Below, one piece after another: positions 24,780 to 32,729 of a stretch of DNA of 64,000 bases. The position numbers and the translations under genes are program-made. Each line of letters starts with the position of its first letter. Within the stretch, counting starts at the first letter, position 1. Under the pieces are notes generated by a model. It had not been told where the DNA came from. It was given only the letters and a program-made list of their open reading frames with translations, and did no database searches. Origin of the DNA: Sphingomonas sp. IW22 (GTDB lineage: Bacteria > Pseudomonadota > Alphaproteobacteria > Sphingomonadales > Sphingomonadaceae); the NCBI RefSeq assembly GCF_041321155.1, contig NZ_JBGGWB010000001.1, forward strand, positions 372,001 to 436,000, written 5' to 3'.

Positions 24780-25583
24780 TTGCATCAACTTTTTCGCCCG
24801 TCGGCATCGTCTGGCAGGTCTGCTCGCTATGTGTTCGTCGGTGGTCTGCATCGAAGCGGGACGACGCTGGTCGCCGACCGTTTGGGCGCCGCGCCCGAAA
24901 TCGGTGCGATCCGCGACGCTCCCGTGCCGGAGCAGGAGGGCGTCTATCTTCAGGGTGCGATCCCGCATGGCGCGCAGAATGGCATTCCGGGACGGTTCGC
25001 CTTTGACCCGGCACAGCATCTGACCGAGGATAGCGCGTTCAACACGCATGAAGTTGCACGGCGCATCGCGGCCGAATGGGACGGCTGGTTCCCTGCCGAC
25101 ACCGCGCTTCGGATCGAAAAGTCGCCGGTCAACCTGCTGCGGTCACGCCTGTATCAGTGCCTGTTCCCGACGGCGATGTTTGTGTTCGTGGTCCGCCATC
25201 CGCTGGCTGTCGCACGCGCAACGACAAAGTGGACCGACCAAAGCGAAGCCGAACTGCTCGCCCACTGGAGCCATGCCCATTCGCTCCTGCTCGACGACCT
25301 GCCGCACCTGCATAACTATGCCATCGTTCGTTATGAGGATCTGACCGCCGATCCCGCTGGACAGCTGGCGCGTCTGTCCGCCCTGACTGGCGTTGCGATC
25401 CCGCCGCCCGCCACCGAAATCGGCAATCGGAATGACCGCTATACCGGAGCGGCGGCCGATCCCGCGGGCCCCATTGCCAGCCGGTTCGGCTATGGCCGCG
25501 ATCTGCGCGATGTCGGTCCGGTCGCGATCACAATGGGCCGTCATTATTTCCGCAGCGTCACCGACCGGCTGGTCAGTCGATAA
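24780..25583 (+). CDS. PAPS-dependent sulfotransferase
   Basis: A 267-residue cytoplasmic sulfotransferase. It has the 5'-phosphosulfate loop GLHRSGTTLVADRL (about residues 22-35), the 3'-phosphate region FVVRHPLAVARATTKW and YEDLTADPAGQLARL near the C-terminal half. The only upstream start fitting the family is TTG 24780, with AAAAAAGG about 10 bases before it. It is divergent from the disaccharide/glycosyltransferase operon, so the acceptor may be the glycoside made there (inference). Confidence 0.8.
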   Translation: MHQLFRPSASSGRSARYVFVGGLHRSGTTLVADRLGAAPEIGAIRDAPVPEQEGVYLQGAIPHGAQNGIPGRFAFDPAQHLTEDSAFNTHEVARRIAAEWDGWFPADTALRIEKSPVNLLRSRLYQCLFPTAMFVFVVRHPLAVARATTKWTDQSEAELLAHWSHAHSLLLDDLPHLHNYAIVRYEDLTADPAGQLARLSALTGVAIPPPATEIGNRNDRYTGAAADPAGPIASRFGYGRDLRDVGPVAITMGRHYFRSVTDRLVSR

Positions 25584-25629
25584 AGAGGCGGGGCTTGCCC
25601 GGCAGGCCGTTATCGCTACCGTCACGGGC

Positions 25630-26670
25630 ATGACTGTATCGCCGTCCTCGATCCGGCCCGCCGATGAGCGCAGCGCCGTCGATGCCTCCGCATTCGCCGC
25701 CGAAGTCGCGCCGCGCGCTCACCCCATCGTGTTGCGCGGACAGGTTGCGCATTGGCCCGCCGTCACCGCCGCCAAACAGGGGCCAGAGGCGCTTGCCGCC
25801 TATCTTGGGGAGATCGAGGATGGCGGCAGCGCCCGCCCGCTGGAGGTGCTGGTATCGCCGCCCGAATTCGGCGGCCGCTTCTTCTATCTCGGTGACCGGC
25901 TGGAGGGCTTCAATTTCCGTCGGGAACGCGCCCCGCTGAAGCTGCTGCTTTCAGAATTGCTCCGTCTGGCAACGCTGCCATCTGATCAGGCCCACTCGCT
26001 TTACGCCAATGCGGCCACCGCGCCAGAGCATCTGCCGGGATGGGGCGTCGACAATCCGCTCGACCTCGACATGGGCGGGGCGGTGCCGCGTTTGTGGATC
26101 GGCAATGCCAGCCAGACCGCGACCCATTATGACGGCTCCACCAATCTGGCATGCGTCGTCAGCGGGCGACGCCGCTTCATCCTGTTCCCGCCCGAACAGG
26201 TCGGCAATCTGTATCTGGGGCCGCTCGACCGGACGCTGGCGGGGCCGCCATCGTCAATGGTCGATCCGCTGAACCCCGACCTCGACCGTTATCCTCGCTA
26301 TGCCGAGGCTGTGAAGCACGCCGTGGTCGCCGATCTGGCGCCGGGCGATGCGGTGTTCGTGCCTGCGACATGGTGGCACCATGTGCAGTCGTTCGGACCG
26401 CTGAACATGCTGTGCAATTACTGGTGGGATTACGACCCCACCAATTCGGCCTTTCACGCGATGGTCCATGCACTCATGGCAGTGCGCGACCGGCCCGATT
26501 TCGAAAAGGAGGGCTGGCGGGCCTGGTTCGACCATTATGTGTTCGGCCCCGGCGCCCATTCGGCGGGCGATCACCTGCCCGCCGAAGCGCGCGGCGTGCT
26601 CGGCCCGGCGTCCCCCGACCGGACCGAGCGTATTCGCCGCTATCTTCTGACGGCACTCGGCGCGCGTTAA
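25630..26670 (+). CDS. cupin-like (JmjC-type) Fe(II)/2-oxoglutarate oxygenase
   Basis: A 346-residue cupin-8/JmjC-like protein. The metal triad is visible as His166 and Asp168 in TATHYDGSTN and His250 in TWWHHVQS, and CVVSGRRRFILFPPEQ is the usual co-substrate strand. Family members hydroxylate protein side chains, and genes for them often accompany tryptophan-halogenase and TonB-receptor genes in sphingomonads and Caulobacter. It is 46 bases after the sulfotransferase and converges on the GH9/halogenase operon, sharing the TTAA of both stop codons. Confidence 0.85.
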   Translation: MTVSPSSIRPADERSAVDASAFAAEVAPRAHPIVLRGQVAHWPAVTAAKQGPEALAAYLGEIEDGGSARPLEVLVSPPEFGGRFFYLGDRLEGFNFRRERAPLKLLLSELLRLATLPSDQAHSLYANAATAPEHLPGWGVDNPLDLDMGGAVPRLWIGNASQTATHYDGSTNLACVVSGRRRFILFPPEQVGNLYLGPLDRTLAGPPSSMVDPLNPDLDRYPRYAEAVKHAVVADLAPGDAVFVPATWWHHVQSFGPLNMLCNYWWDYDPTNSAFHAMVHALMAVRDRPDFEKEGWRAWFDHYVFGPGAHSAGDHLPAEARGVLGPASPDRTERIRRYLLTALGAR

Positions 26671-28397
26671 CCCGCGTCGAGATACGCCGCCACCCAGACC
26701 AGCGGCGCGTTCCAGTTGATGGCGACTTCATTCAGGGCATAGGCGTCAATGGCGTCGGCCCAGCAGCGTTGGGGCGCGCACTTGCCCTTCAGCTTCATGG
26801 CGACGGGATCGGTCATGGCGCTGTTGTTGGGACCGCCCGACACTACGCCCGGCGGCGGCGGCGGCAATGACGCGTCGAGCGACTTGGCCCAGAAACGGTG
26901 ATGCGGATTTTGCAGCGGCCGCCACCCGAAGCCCGAAACATAGGATTGACCCAGCGGGTTTCGGCCCAGCACATAATCCGCCACTGCCAGCGCTGCGCGG
27001 CGATATTTCGCGTCGCCCGTGAAACGCTCTGCCAGGCCCAGCAACATCGCGCGGTTCAGCAGGCCCGAATTGGACCCCCATTCATATCGCTGTCCGGCAT
27101 AAGGGATGCCATAACCGGACTGGGCGCTTTCGGCCACGAACCCGTCCGCCGCCGCTACGATGCGCGCGCGCGCATCGCGGCGCACTGCGTCCGGCACGCC
27201 GTCCGCGACCGCCAGTGTGATTGTGCCCAGCGCGCCGGTATCGGCCCAGCCCGGCACATCGACTGCCTCCGCGCCAAGCTGATCGGCAAAGCGCGCCTCG
27301 CCGGTCAGCGCGAACAGCTCCGCCGCAGCCCATGCCCGTTCATCATCCAACCGCGTGTCGCCATAACCGCCACTGCCGGTAAAACCCTGCGCCGCCAGGA
27401 TACGGGGATGCCGCTGCGCCGCGCCCCATGCCGCCAGCGCCGCCTGTCGACAGCGATCGGCAAAGGCCGGATCGGCGCTGCGCCACAACCGCGCCGCCTG
27501 TGCCGCGACCGCCGCCAGATTGAGCGTCGCAGCGGTGGAGGGCGGATAGATCATGCGATCTTCGGGATCGTCGGCGGGCCGCATGGGCAGCGCAGTCCAG
27601 CGCCGGTCCCCCAGCTTGTGGAACGCCATACCGCCCGCGTCCATCCGTTCAAGCGTCAGCCGACCGTCGGCAGCCGGTTCGCCAACAGGCAGCGCCAGCA
27701 TGGTGCCGGCGGGCACCTGCATCCGCAGCATCCATTCGACTTCCCACCGCGCTTCGTCGAGCAGGTCGTCATGCCCATTGCCTGCTTCGGGCAGGCGCGC
27801 CTGACCATCGGCGAACAGCGACCGCGCAAAACCCGCCTCATACAGGTTCTGAAGCGTCCAGGCGCTGATCCCGGCATTGACCACATATTTGCCGTGGTCG
27901 CCCGCATCGTACCAGCCGCCGGTCACGTCGCGCGGCCCGGCGCATCCGGGCCAGACGTTCCCTGCCTCGTCCGCGCCGGAGAAGCAGGTCGCCACCTCTG
28001 GCGCGTGTCCGGCGGGACGCGCCCAGCGTTCGCCCGCCCACCGCGCCAGGATGGGCGTGCCCGCGCGCTGCTGATAAAAGAAATTCAGCGCCGCCTGCGC
28101 CAGCGGGCGGTAGATTTCGGGCGCCACCCGGAACCACTCGCTGGCCGCCCCGGCCACCTTCAGCCGGTACCGGCCCTCCGGCGCCGCGTCGAAGGCGATG
28201 CGGTGGACATGGTCGCCGGACGCGGCATCGTCGCCCGCAACTTCGGTCCGACCCTTCAACACGATACGGCCGTCCTCCCGTTCCAGTGTCCATGGCAACG
28301 GGGTCTGCGACGGGGCGGCAACGATCGCGCGCTTGGGGTCGGCGGGGCGAAATCCCAGCTGGTTCAGGTGAATGGCGGCGTCGATCATCAGGGGCAT
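26667..28397 (-). CDS. GH9-family glycosidase, no signal peptide
   Basis: A 576-residue family 9 glycoside hydrolase: an N-terminal CelD_N Ig-like domain (about 1-90, HLNQLGFRP) and an (alpha/alpha)6 catalytic domain with the DAGDHGKY Asp pair and the C-terminal NEVAINWNAPLVW carrying the acid Glu. GH9 enzymes cut beta-1,4-glucans or act as exo-glucosidases or glucosaminidases. There is no signal sequence, so it likely acts on imported oligosaccharides in the cytoplasm. The start is ATG 28397 or 28388 (TGATG overlap); it is the last gene of the halogenase operon. Confidence 0.88.
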   Translation of the reverse strand: MPLMIDAAIHLNQLGFRPADPKRAIVAAPSQTPLPWTLEREDGRIVLKGRTEVAGDDAASGDHVHRIAFDAAPEGRYRLKVAGAASEWFRVAPEIYRPLAQAALNFFYQQRAGTPILARWAGERWARPAGHAPEVATCFSGADEAGNVWPGCAGPRDVTGGWYDAGDHGKYVVNAGISAWTLQNLYEAGFARSLFADGQARLPEAGNGHDDLLDEARWEVEWMLRMQVPAGTMLALPVGEPAADGRLTLERMDAGGMAFHKLGDRRWTALPMRPADDPEDRMIYPPSTAATLNLAAVAAQAARLWRSADPAFADRCRQAALAAWGAAQRHPRILAAQGFTGSGGYGDTRLDDERAWAAAELFALTGEARFADQLGAEAVDVPGWADTGALGTITLAVADGVPDAVRRDARARIVAAADGFVAESAQSGYGIPYAGQRYEWGSNSGLLNRAMLLGLAERFTGDAKYRRAALAVADYVLGRNPLGQSYVSGFGWRPLQNPHHRFWAKSLDASLPPPPPGVVSGGPNNSAMTDPVAMKLKGKCAPQRCWADAIDAYALNEVAINWNAPLVWVAAYLDAG

Positions 28398-29905
28398 GGC
28401 ACAGCTCCAGTCGGGTTCAGGTCCAGCCGCGCGAGTGCGTCGGCATGGGTTGGCATATGGTCGAGGGAAGCGGTCACCACGCCCTCGATCCGCGACAGCC
28501 GTTCGGTGACGCGCGACAGCGGCCAGGCTTCGCAGACGGGATCATGGCCCTGCGGCCGGACGCCCTGCCCGGTCAGCACGGCGAGCCAGCTCCATTCGTT
28601 GAACAGCTCATCCGCTTCGCGGAACAGGCGCCCGCCGCTTTCGAACAGCGCGAGCTTTTCGGCCAGACCGGCGGGCGGCGGCGCCGCGCGACGTTCGCGC
28701 CAGAACGGCTCATGGCGGTCGTTCAGGTGATAATGGGCCACCAGAAAGTCGCGTATCCGCTCGAACTCGCCAGTCATCACCCGGTCGTATCGCGCGCGCG
28801 CCGCCTCGGCCAAGACCGGCCCGGCGCCCTCGCCTGGCAGATGCTGCATCAGATGCTGGATACCCGCCTGAACCAGATGGATGCTGGTCGATTCCAGCGG
28901 TTCCATAAAGCCTGACGCCAGCCCCAGCGCCACGCAATTGCCCGTCCAGAACGACCGCCGATGCCCCGTGGCAAAGCGCAGCACCCGTGGCTCTGCAATC
29001 GCATCGCCGCCCAGCGAGGCGAGCAGTTCCTGCGTCGCCCGGTCCTCATCCAGAAATGCCGAACAGAAAACCCGGCCATTGCCCGTGCGGTGGCGCAGCG
29101 GGATGCGCCATTGCCACCCCGCCCCATGCGCGATCGAACGGGTCAGCGGCAGCGGCGCTTCATCCGCTACCGATGCGACGGCAACCGCGCGGTCGCACGG
29201 CAGCCATTCGGACCAGTCGACCCACGCCACGCCCAGCGCCTTGCCCAGCAACAGCGAGGCAAAGCCCGAACAGTCGAGCAACAGGTCGCCCGCCACCCGG
29301 CGTCCGTCCTCCAGCAGCAGTGCGGCAATCCCGGCCGGGCCATGCTCGACGGTGGCAACCGTTCCCTCGATCCGGGTTGCGCCCATCGCCTCCGCATACC
29401 CACGCAGGAACGTGGCGTAGCGCCCGGCGTCAAAATGATAAGCGTGGGTAATCCGCGACAGGGGTGAATCGCCATTGGCGATGGGATGGGTAAAACGCCC
29501 CGCCTCTGCCGCGCGCGCCTCCAGCCAATATCGCTCCAGCGGCTTGGCACCGCCCGCCCCACGCGCACGCAGCCATTGCGCGTAAAAGGGCAGGCCCCCA
29601 ATGTCGGTGCCCGGTCGGCCAAATGGGTGAACATAGCTGCTGCCCGCCCCCGACCAGCCTTCGAACCGGATGCCCAGTTTCCAGCTGCCGCCGGTCGCGC
29701 GCAGGAAATCCGCCTCTTCGATGCCCAGCATCGCGTGAAAGGTTCGGATGGGCGGGATCGTCGCCTCGCCCACGCCGACCGTCGGGATGGCGCTGGATTC
29801 GACCAGCGTGACCTGCCAGCCCGCCGGGCCGAGCAGGCGTGTCATGGCGGCGGCCGCCATCCATCCGGCGGTGCCGCCGCCCAGCACGACGATGCGGCGG
29901 TTCAT
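28388..29905 (-). CDS. tryptophan-halogenase-family flavoprotein 1
   Basis: A 505-residue flavin-dependent halogenase-like protein. It has the FAD motif VLGGGTAGW at the N-terminus, GVGEATIPPI, the conserved Lys76 (SWKLGIRFEGW) equivalent to the catalytic Lys of PrnA/RebH, the halogenase signature GWQWRIPL, and GFMEPLESTSIHL with the catalytic Glu. All key residues are present, so activity is plausible. It needs a flavin reductase, not found nearby. ATGA overlap with the upstream homologue shows one operon. Target probably an indole or aromatic group, unproven. Confidence 0.9.
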   Translation of the reverse strand: MNRRIVVLGGGTAGWMAAAAMTRLLGPAGWQVTLVESSAIPTVGVGEATIPPIRTFHAMLGIEEADFLRATGGSWKLGIRFEGWSGAGSSYVHPFGRPGTDIGGLPFYAQWLRARGAGGAKPLERYWLEARAAEAGRFTHPIANGDSPLSRITHAYHFDAGRYATFLRGYAEAMGATRIEGTVATVEHGPAGIAALLLEDGRRVAGDLLLDCSGFASLLLGKALGVAWVDWSEWLPCDRAVAVASVADEAPLPLTRSIAHGAGWQWRIPLRHRTGNGRVFCSAFLDEDRATQELLASLGGDAIAEPRVLRFATGHRRSFWTGNCVALGLASGFMEPLESTSIHLVQAGIQHLMQHLPGEGAGPVLAEAARARYDRVMTGEFERIRDFLVAHYHLNDRHEPFWRERRAAPPPAGLAEKLALFESGGRLFREADELFNEWSWLAVLTGQGVRPQGHDPVCEAWPLSRVTERLSRIEGVVTASLDHMPTHADALARLDLNPTGAVPCP

Positions 29906-31422
29906 GCGGCGCGTGGCCGGGCGGGGGCGACGCGCGCCAGATAATCGGCATGGCGCGGCATCCGGCTGGCGGCATCCGCGAACAGGGCGCGCAAACGCGT
30001 AAAGCGCGCGTCGATCATCGCCGGATCGGCCAGATCAGCCATACGGTCCCAACCGGCCGGCATCAGCCCCTGCCCCAGCAGCACCGCGATCCAGCTGTCT
30101 TCCGCGAACAGATCGTCCTCATGCCGGAACACGCGCCCGCGCTGGCGCCACAGATCGACCTTCTGGGCCAGCGTATCGGGGATGGTGCGCTTCCCCGCAT
30201 CGCGCCAGAAGGGGGAATCGTCGCGCCGCGTCAGGTGATAGTGCAGCGCCAGGAAATCGCGCACCTGATTGAACTGGCCATCGGCCAGCCGGTTGAAGGT
30301 CGCCGCCTCCACCCCCGAAAAGCTGCGATCGGGAAACAGCGCGATCAGCCGCGATATGCCCGATTGAACCATGTGGATCGCGGTCGATTCCAGCGGCTCG
30401 GCAAAGCCGCCCGCCAGCCCCAGCGCCACGACATTCCCGATCCACTGCCGCCGCCTGCGCCCGGCGGTAAAGCGCAACAGGCGCGGATCGGCGAGGGCCG
30501 GTCCATCCAAATTGGCCAGCAACGTGGCCGTCGCCGCATCATCCGACAGATAAGCGCTGGAATAGACATAGCCATTGCCCGTCCGGTGCTGAAGCGGGAT
30601 GCGCCATTGCCAACCCGCTTCGCGCGCGGTGGCACGGGTATAGGGGGTCAGTCCGTCGCCGCCCGTCGCACAGGGCACCGCAACCGCCCGGTCACAGGCC
30701 AGCCACGGGGTCCAGTCCTCATACCCTGCCTTCATCGCGCCTTCGATCAGCAGTCCGCGAAAGCCGGAGCAGTCGACGAACAGATCGGCCGTCAGCACTC
30801 GCCCATCGGCCAGCCGGACGCCGGCGACATGGCCGCTTTCGCCATGCTGCCGCACCTCGACCACTTCACCCTCGACCCGCGCGACCCCGGCGCGCTCAGC
30901 CCGCGCGCGCAGGAACGCCGCATACAGGCCCGCATCGAAATGATAGGCGTGGTTCATCTGTGACAGGACCGACGCCGGATCGGTCGCGGGCGGCATGAAG
31001 CGCCCCTCCCGCGCAGCAACGGCGCACAGCGCGTAATCGGACAGATCCTCTCGCACGCCTGCGGCCCGGCGACGCAGCCAGTGCTGATGAAAGCGCACGC
31101 CTTCCTGATCGAATCCGTAAACGCCAAAGGGGTGCAGATACCGTTCCCCTTGCGCGCCCCATCCGACGAACTCGATCCCCAGCTTGAAGCTGCCGGCAGT
31201 GGCGGCAACGAACTCCGCCTCGTCAATGCCAAGCGCGGCGTTGAAGGCGCGGATCGGCGGGATCGTCGCCTCCCCCACGCCGATTGTGCCGATGGCGTCG
31301 GATTCGATCAGCGTTACCGACAGGCCCGTCGGAATCATGCGCGACAGCGCCGCCGCCGCCATCCACCCGGCCGTCCCTCCGCCGACGATCAGCACCGACC
31401 GGATCGGCTCACCCCCGCTCAC
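29902..31422 (-). CDS. tryptophan-halogenase-family flavoprotein 2
   Basis: A 506-residue paralogue of its neighbours with all halogenase landmarks: LIVGGGTAGW, GVGEATIPPI, catalytic Lys80 in SFKLGIEFVGW, GWQWRIPLQHR and GFAEPLESTAIHM. The start is GTG 31422, whose GTGA overlaps the stop of the degenerate homologue upstream. Sequence is closest by eye to the copy at 32726-34255, suggesting tandem duplication. Confidence 0.9.
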   Translation of the reverse strand: MSGGEPIRSVLIVGGGTAGWMAAAALSRMIPTGLSVTLIESDAIGTIGVGEATIPPIRAFNAALGIDEAEFVAATAGSFKLGIEFVGWGAQGERYLHPFGVYGFDQEGVRFHQHWLRRRAAGVREDLSDYALCAVAAREGRFMPPATDPASVLSQMNHAYHFDAGLYAAFLRARAERAGVARVEGEVVEVRQHGESGHVAGVRLADGRVLTADLFVDCSGFRGLLIEGAMKAGYEDWTPWLACDRAVAVPCATGGDGLTPYTRATAREAGWQWRIPLQHRTGNGYVYSSAYLSDDAATATLLANLDGPALADPRLLRFTAGRRRRQWIGNVVALGLAGGFAEPLESTAIHMVQSGISRLIALFPDRSFSGVEAATFNRLADGQFNQVRDFLALHYHLTRRDDSPFWRDAGKRTIPDTLAQKVDLWRQRGRVFRHEDDLFAEDSWIAVLLGQGLMPAGWDRMADLADPAMIDARFTRLRALFADAASRMPRHADYLARVAPARPRAA

Positions 31423-32729
31423 GCCGCTACCCGCGCGGGCGGCATGGCGCGCACAGCGGCAATCGCCTGCGCGCGAACGGCGGCGAGATGCGCCTCGATC
31501 CGCTCGACCGGCAGGCCGTCCGCCAGCGCGTCGTAACGACGCGGCACGATGCCCATGGCGTCGAACAGCATCGCCCAGTCATCCTCATCGGCCAGATCGC
31601 CGTCCAGCAGCGGCACCCGCCCGCACGATTCGTAAAGCGCCAGCTTTGCCGCCAGCGCGGGCGACGGCAGCCCGGCGCTGCGGCCCGTCGCGACAAAGGG
31701 CGCCATGAGCAGATCGCGCGCGCACGCCTGTTCATCGCGCGTCGCGCGGTTGAAGGCGGCCGCCTCTACTTCAGCCCGTGACGTGGCGGGGAACAGGTCG
31801 ATGACGCGGATCAGCGCGCGAAGCAGCAATTCCAGCGCGACGGGCTGAACCGGCGGCAGGACACACGCCGCAGCGCCCAGCGCGATCCGATTGCCACGCC
31901 ATGCCGATCCGGCGCGCCCGCTGTAAAAACGCTCGCCATGGCCGTCCGTGCCGAACGTCAGCGTGGCGACACCGCCCGGAACAGGCCAGTGCGTCTGCCA
32001 CCCGCTATCCTGCGCCGCCAGATGCGCGAACGGGGCGGCGGGCATCGCCGCGATGCCCGTACCGCAGCGGTCAGCGGCAAAGTCGCGCGACCAATCCTCC
32101 CAAGCCGCGTCCCGGTGTTCGCCAGTGCAATCCAGCACCAGCAGCGGTTGGTCGACCGCGCCGCCATCGGCCAGCGACAGGGAAGCGATCACGCCGTCCG
32201 GCTCCACCTCCATCCCCGTACACGCAGGTAACTGGAGAACACCCGCCCGCAGCGCCGCCTCACGCATCTGCCGGGCATAACTCTCGGTCTCGACGCACTG
32301 CGCAAATGGCACCGCCCCGGCGGGATCGCGCCCCACCTGCGCCGCCAGCGCGGCGGGTGAATGATCGGCCAGCCGCACCGTCCTGCCCATGGCACGCAAC
32401 CGCCCGGCCAGTTGCCGGAACGACACCCCCTCCAGCGGAGCGCCACGCTCGCCAAAGGACAGGAACGCATCCTGCCCATCCGCCCGCCATCCGCTGAACG
32501 CCGTACCCAGCACCACCGCGCCACCGGGATCGAACCCCAGCTCGGCATGCAGCCCGGTAGAGGATGGCGGCACCAAGATAACTGGCGCGAAATCGCCCAG
32601 CCCGTCACCGCCACGGTCGCCAGGCACGACGACCACGCGGTACGCGTCGCGCGGCAGGCGTGCACTCAGCATCGCGGCGGCGATCCAGCCGCACAGCGTA
32701 TCGCCCAGCACTGCAACGGTCGCGCTCAT
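31419..32729 (-). CDS. degenerate tryptophan-halogenase paralogue
   Basis: A 436-residue member of the same fold but shorter than its three neighbours and lacking every key residue. The FAD loop reads LGDTLCGW instead of GGGTAGW, the catalytic Lys is replaced by Val73 (AVVLGTAFSGW), the WxWxIP motif reads GWQTHWP, and the EPLEST segment reads PPVQPV. The frame is intact and overlaps both neighbours by ATGA/GTGA, so it is under selection as a protein, perhaps as a non-catalytic partner. It is not a simple pseudogene. Confidence 0.82.
   Translation of the reverse strand: MSATVAVLGDTLCGWIAAAMLSARLPRDAYRVVVVPGDRGGDGLGDFAPVILVPPSSTGLHAELGFDPGGAVVLGTAFSGWRADGQDAFLSFGERGAPLEGVSFRQLAGRLRAMGRTVRLADHSPAALAAQVGRDPAGAVPFAQCVETESYARQMREAALRAGVLQLPACTGMEVEPDGVIASLSLADGGAVDQPLLVLDCTGEHRDAAWEDWSRDFAADRCGTGIAAMPAAPFAHLAAQDSGWQTHWPVPGGVATLTFGTDGHGERFYSGRAGSAWRGNRIALGAAACVLPPVQPVALELLLRALIRVIDLFPATSRAEVEAAAFNRATRDEQACARDLLMAPFVATGRSAGLPSPALAAKLALYESCGRVPLLDGDLADEDDWAMLFDAMGIVPRRYDALADGLPVERIEAHLAAVRAQAIAAVRAMPPARVAA

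Noticed and set aside
26898..28730. A 610-codon plus-strand frame
   Set aside because: Antisense to GH9 and the first halogenase; the opposite strand has clear catalytic motifs.
31419..32729. Calling the third halogenase-family gene a pseudogene
   Set aside because: The frame is full, coupled to both neighbours and free of frameshifts; loss of motifs alone fits a pseudoenzyme better.
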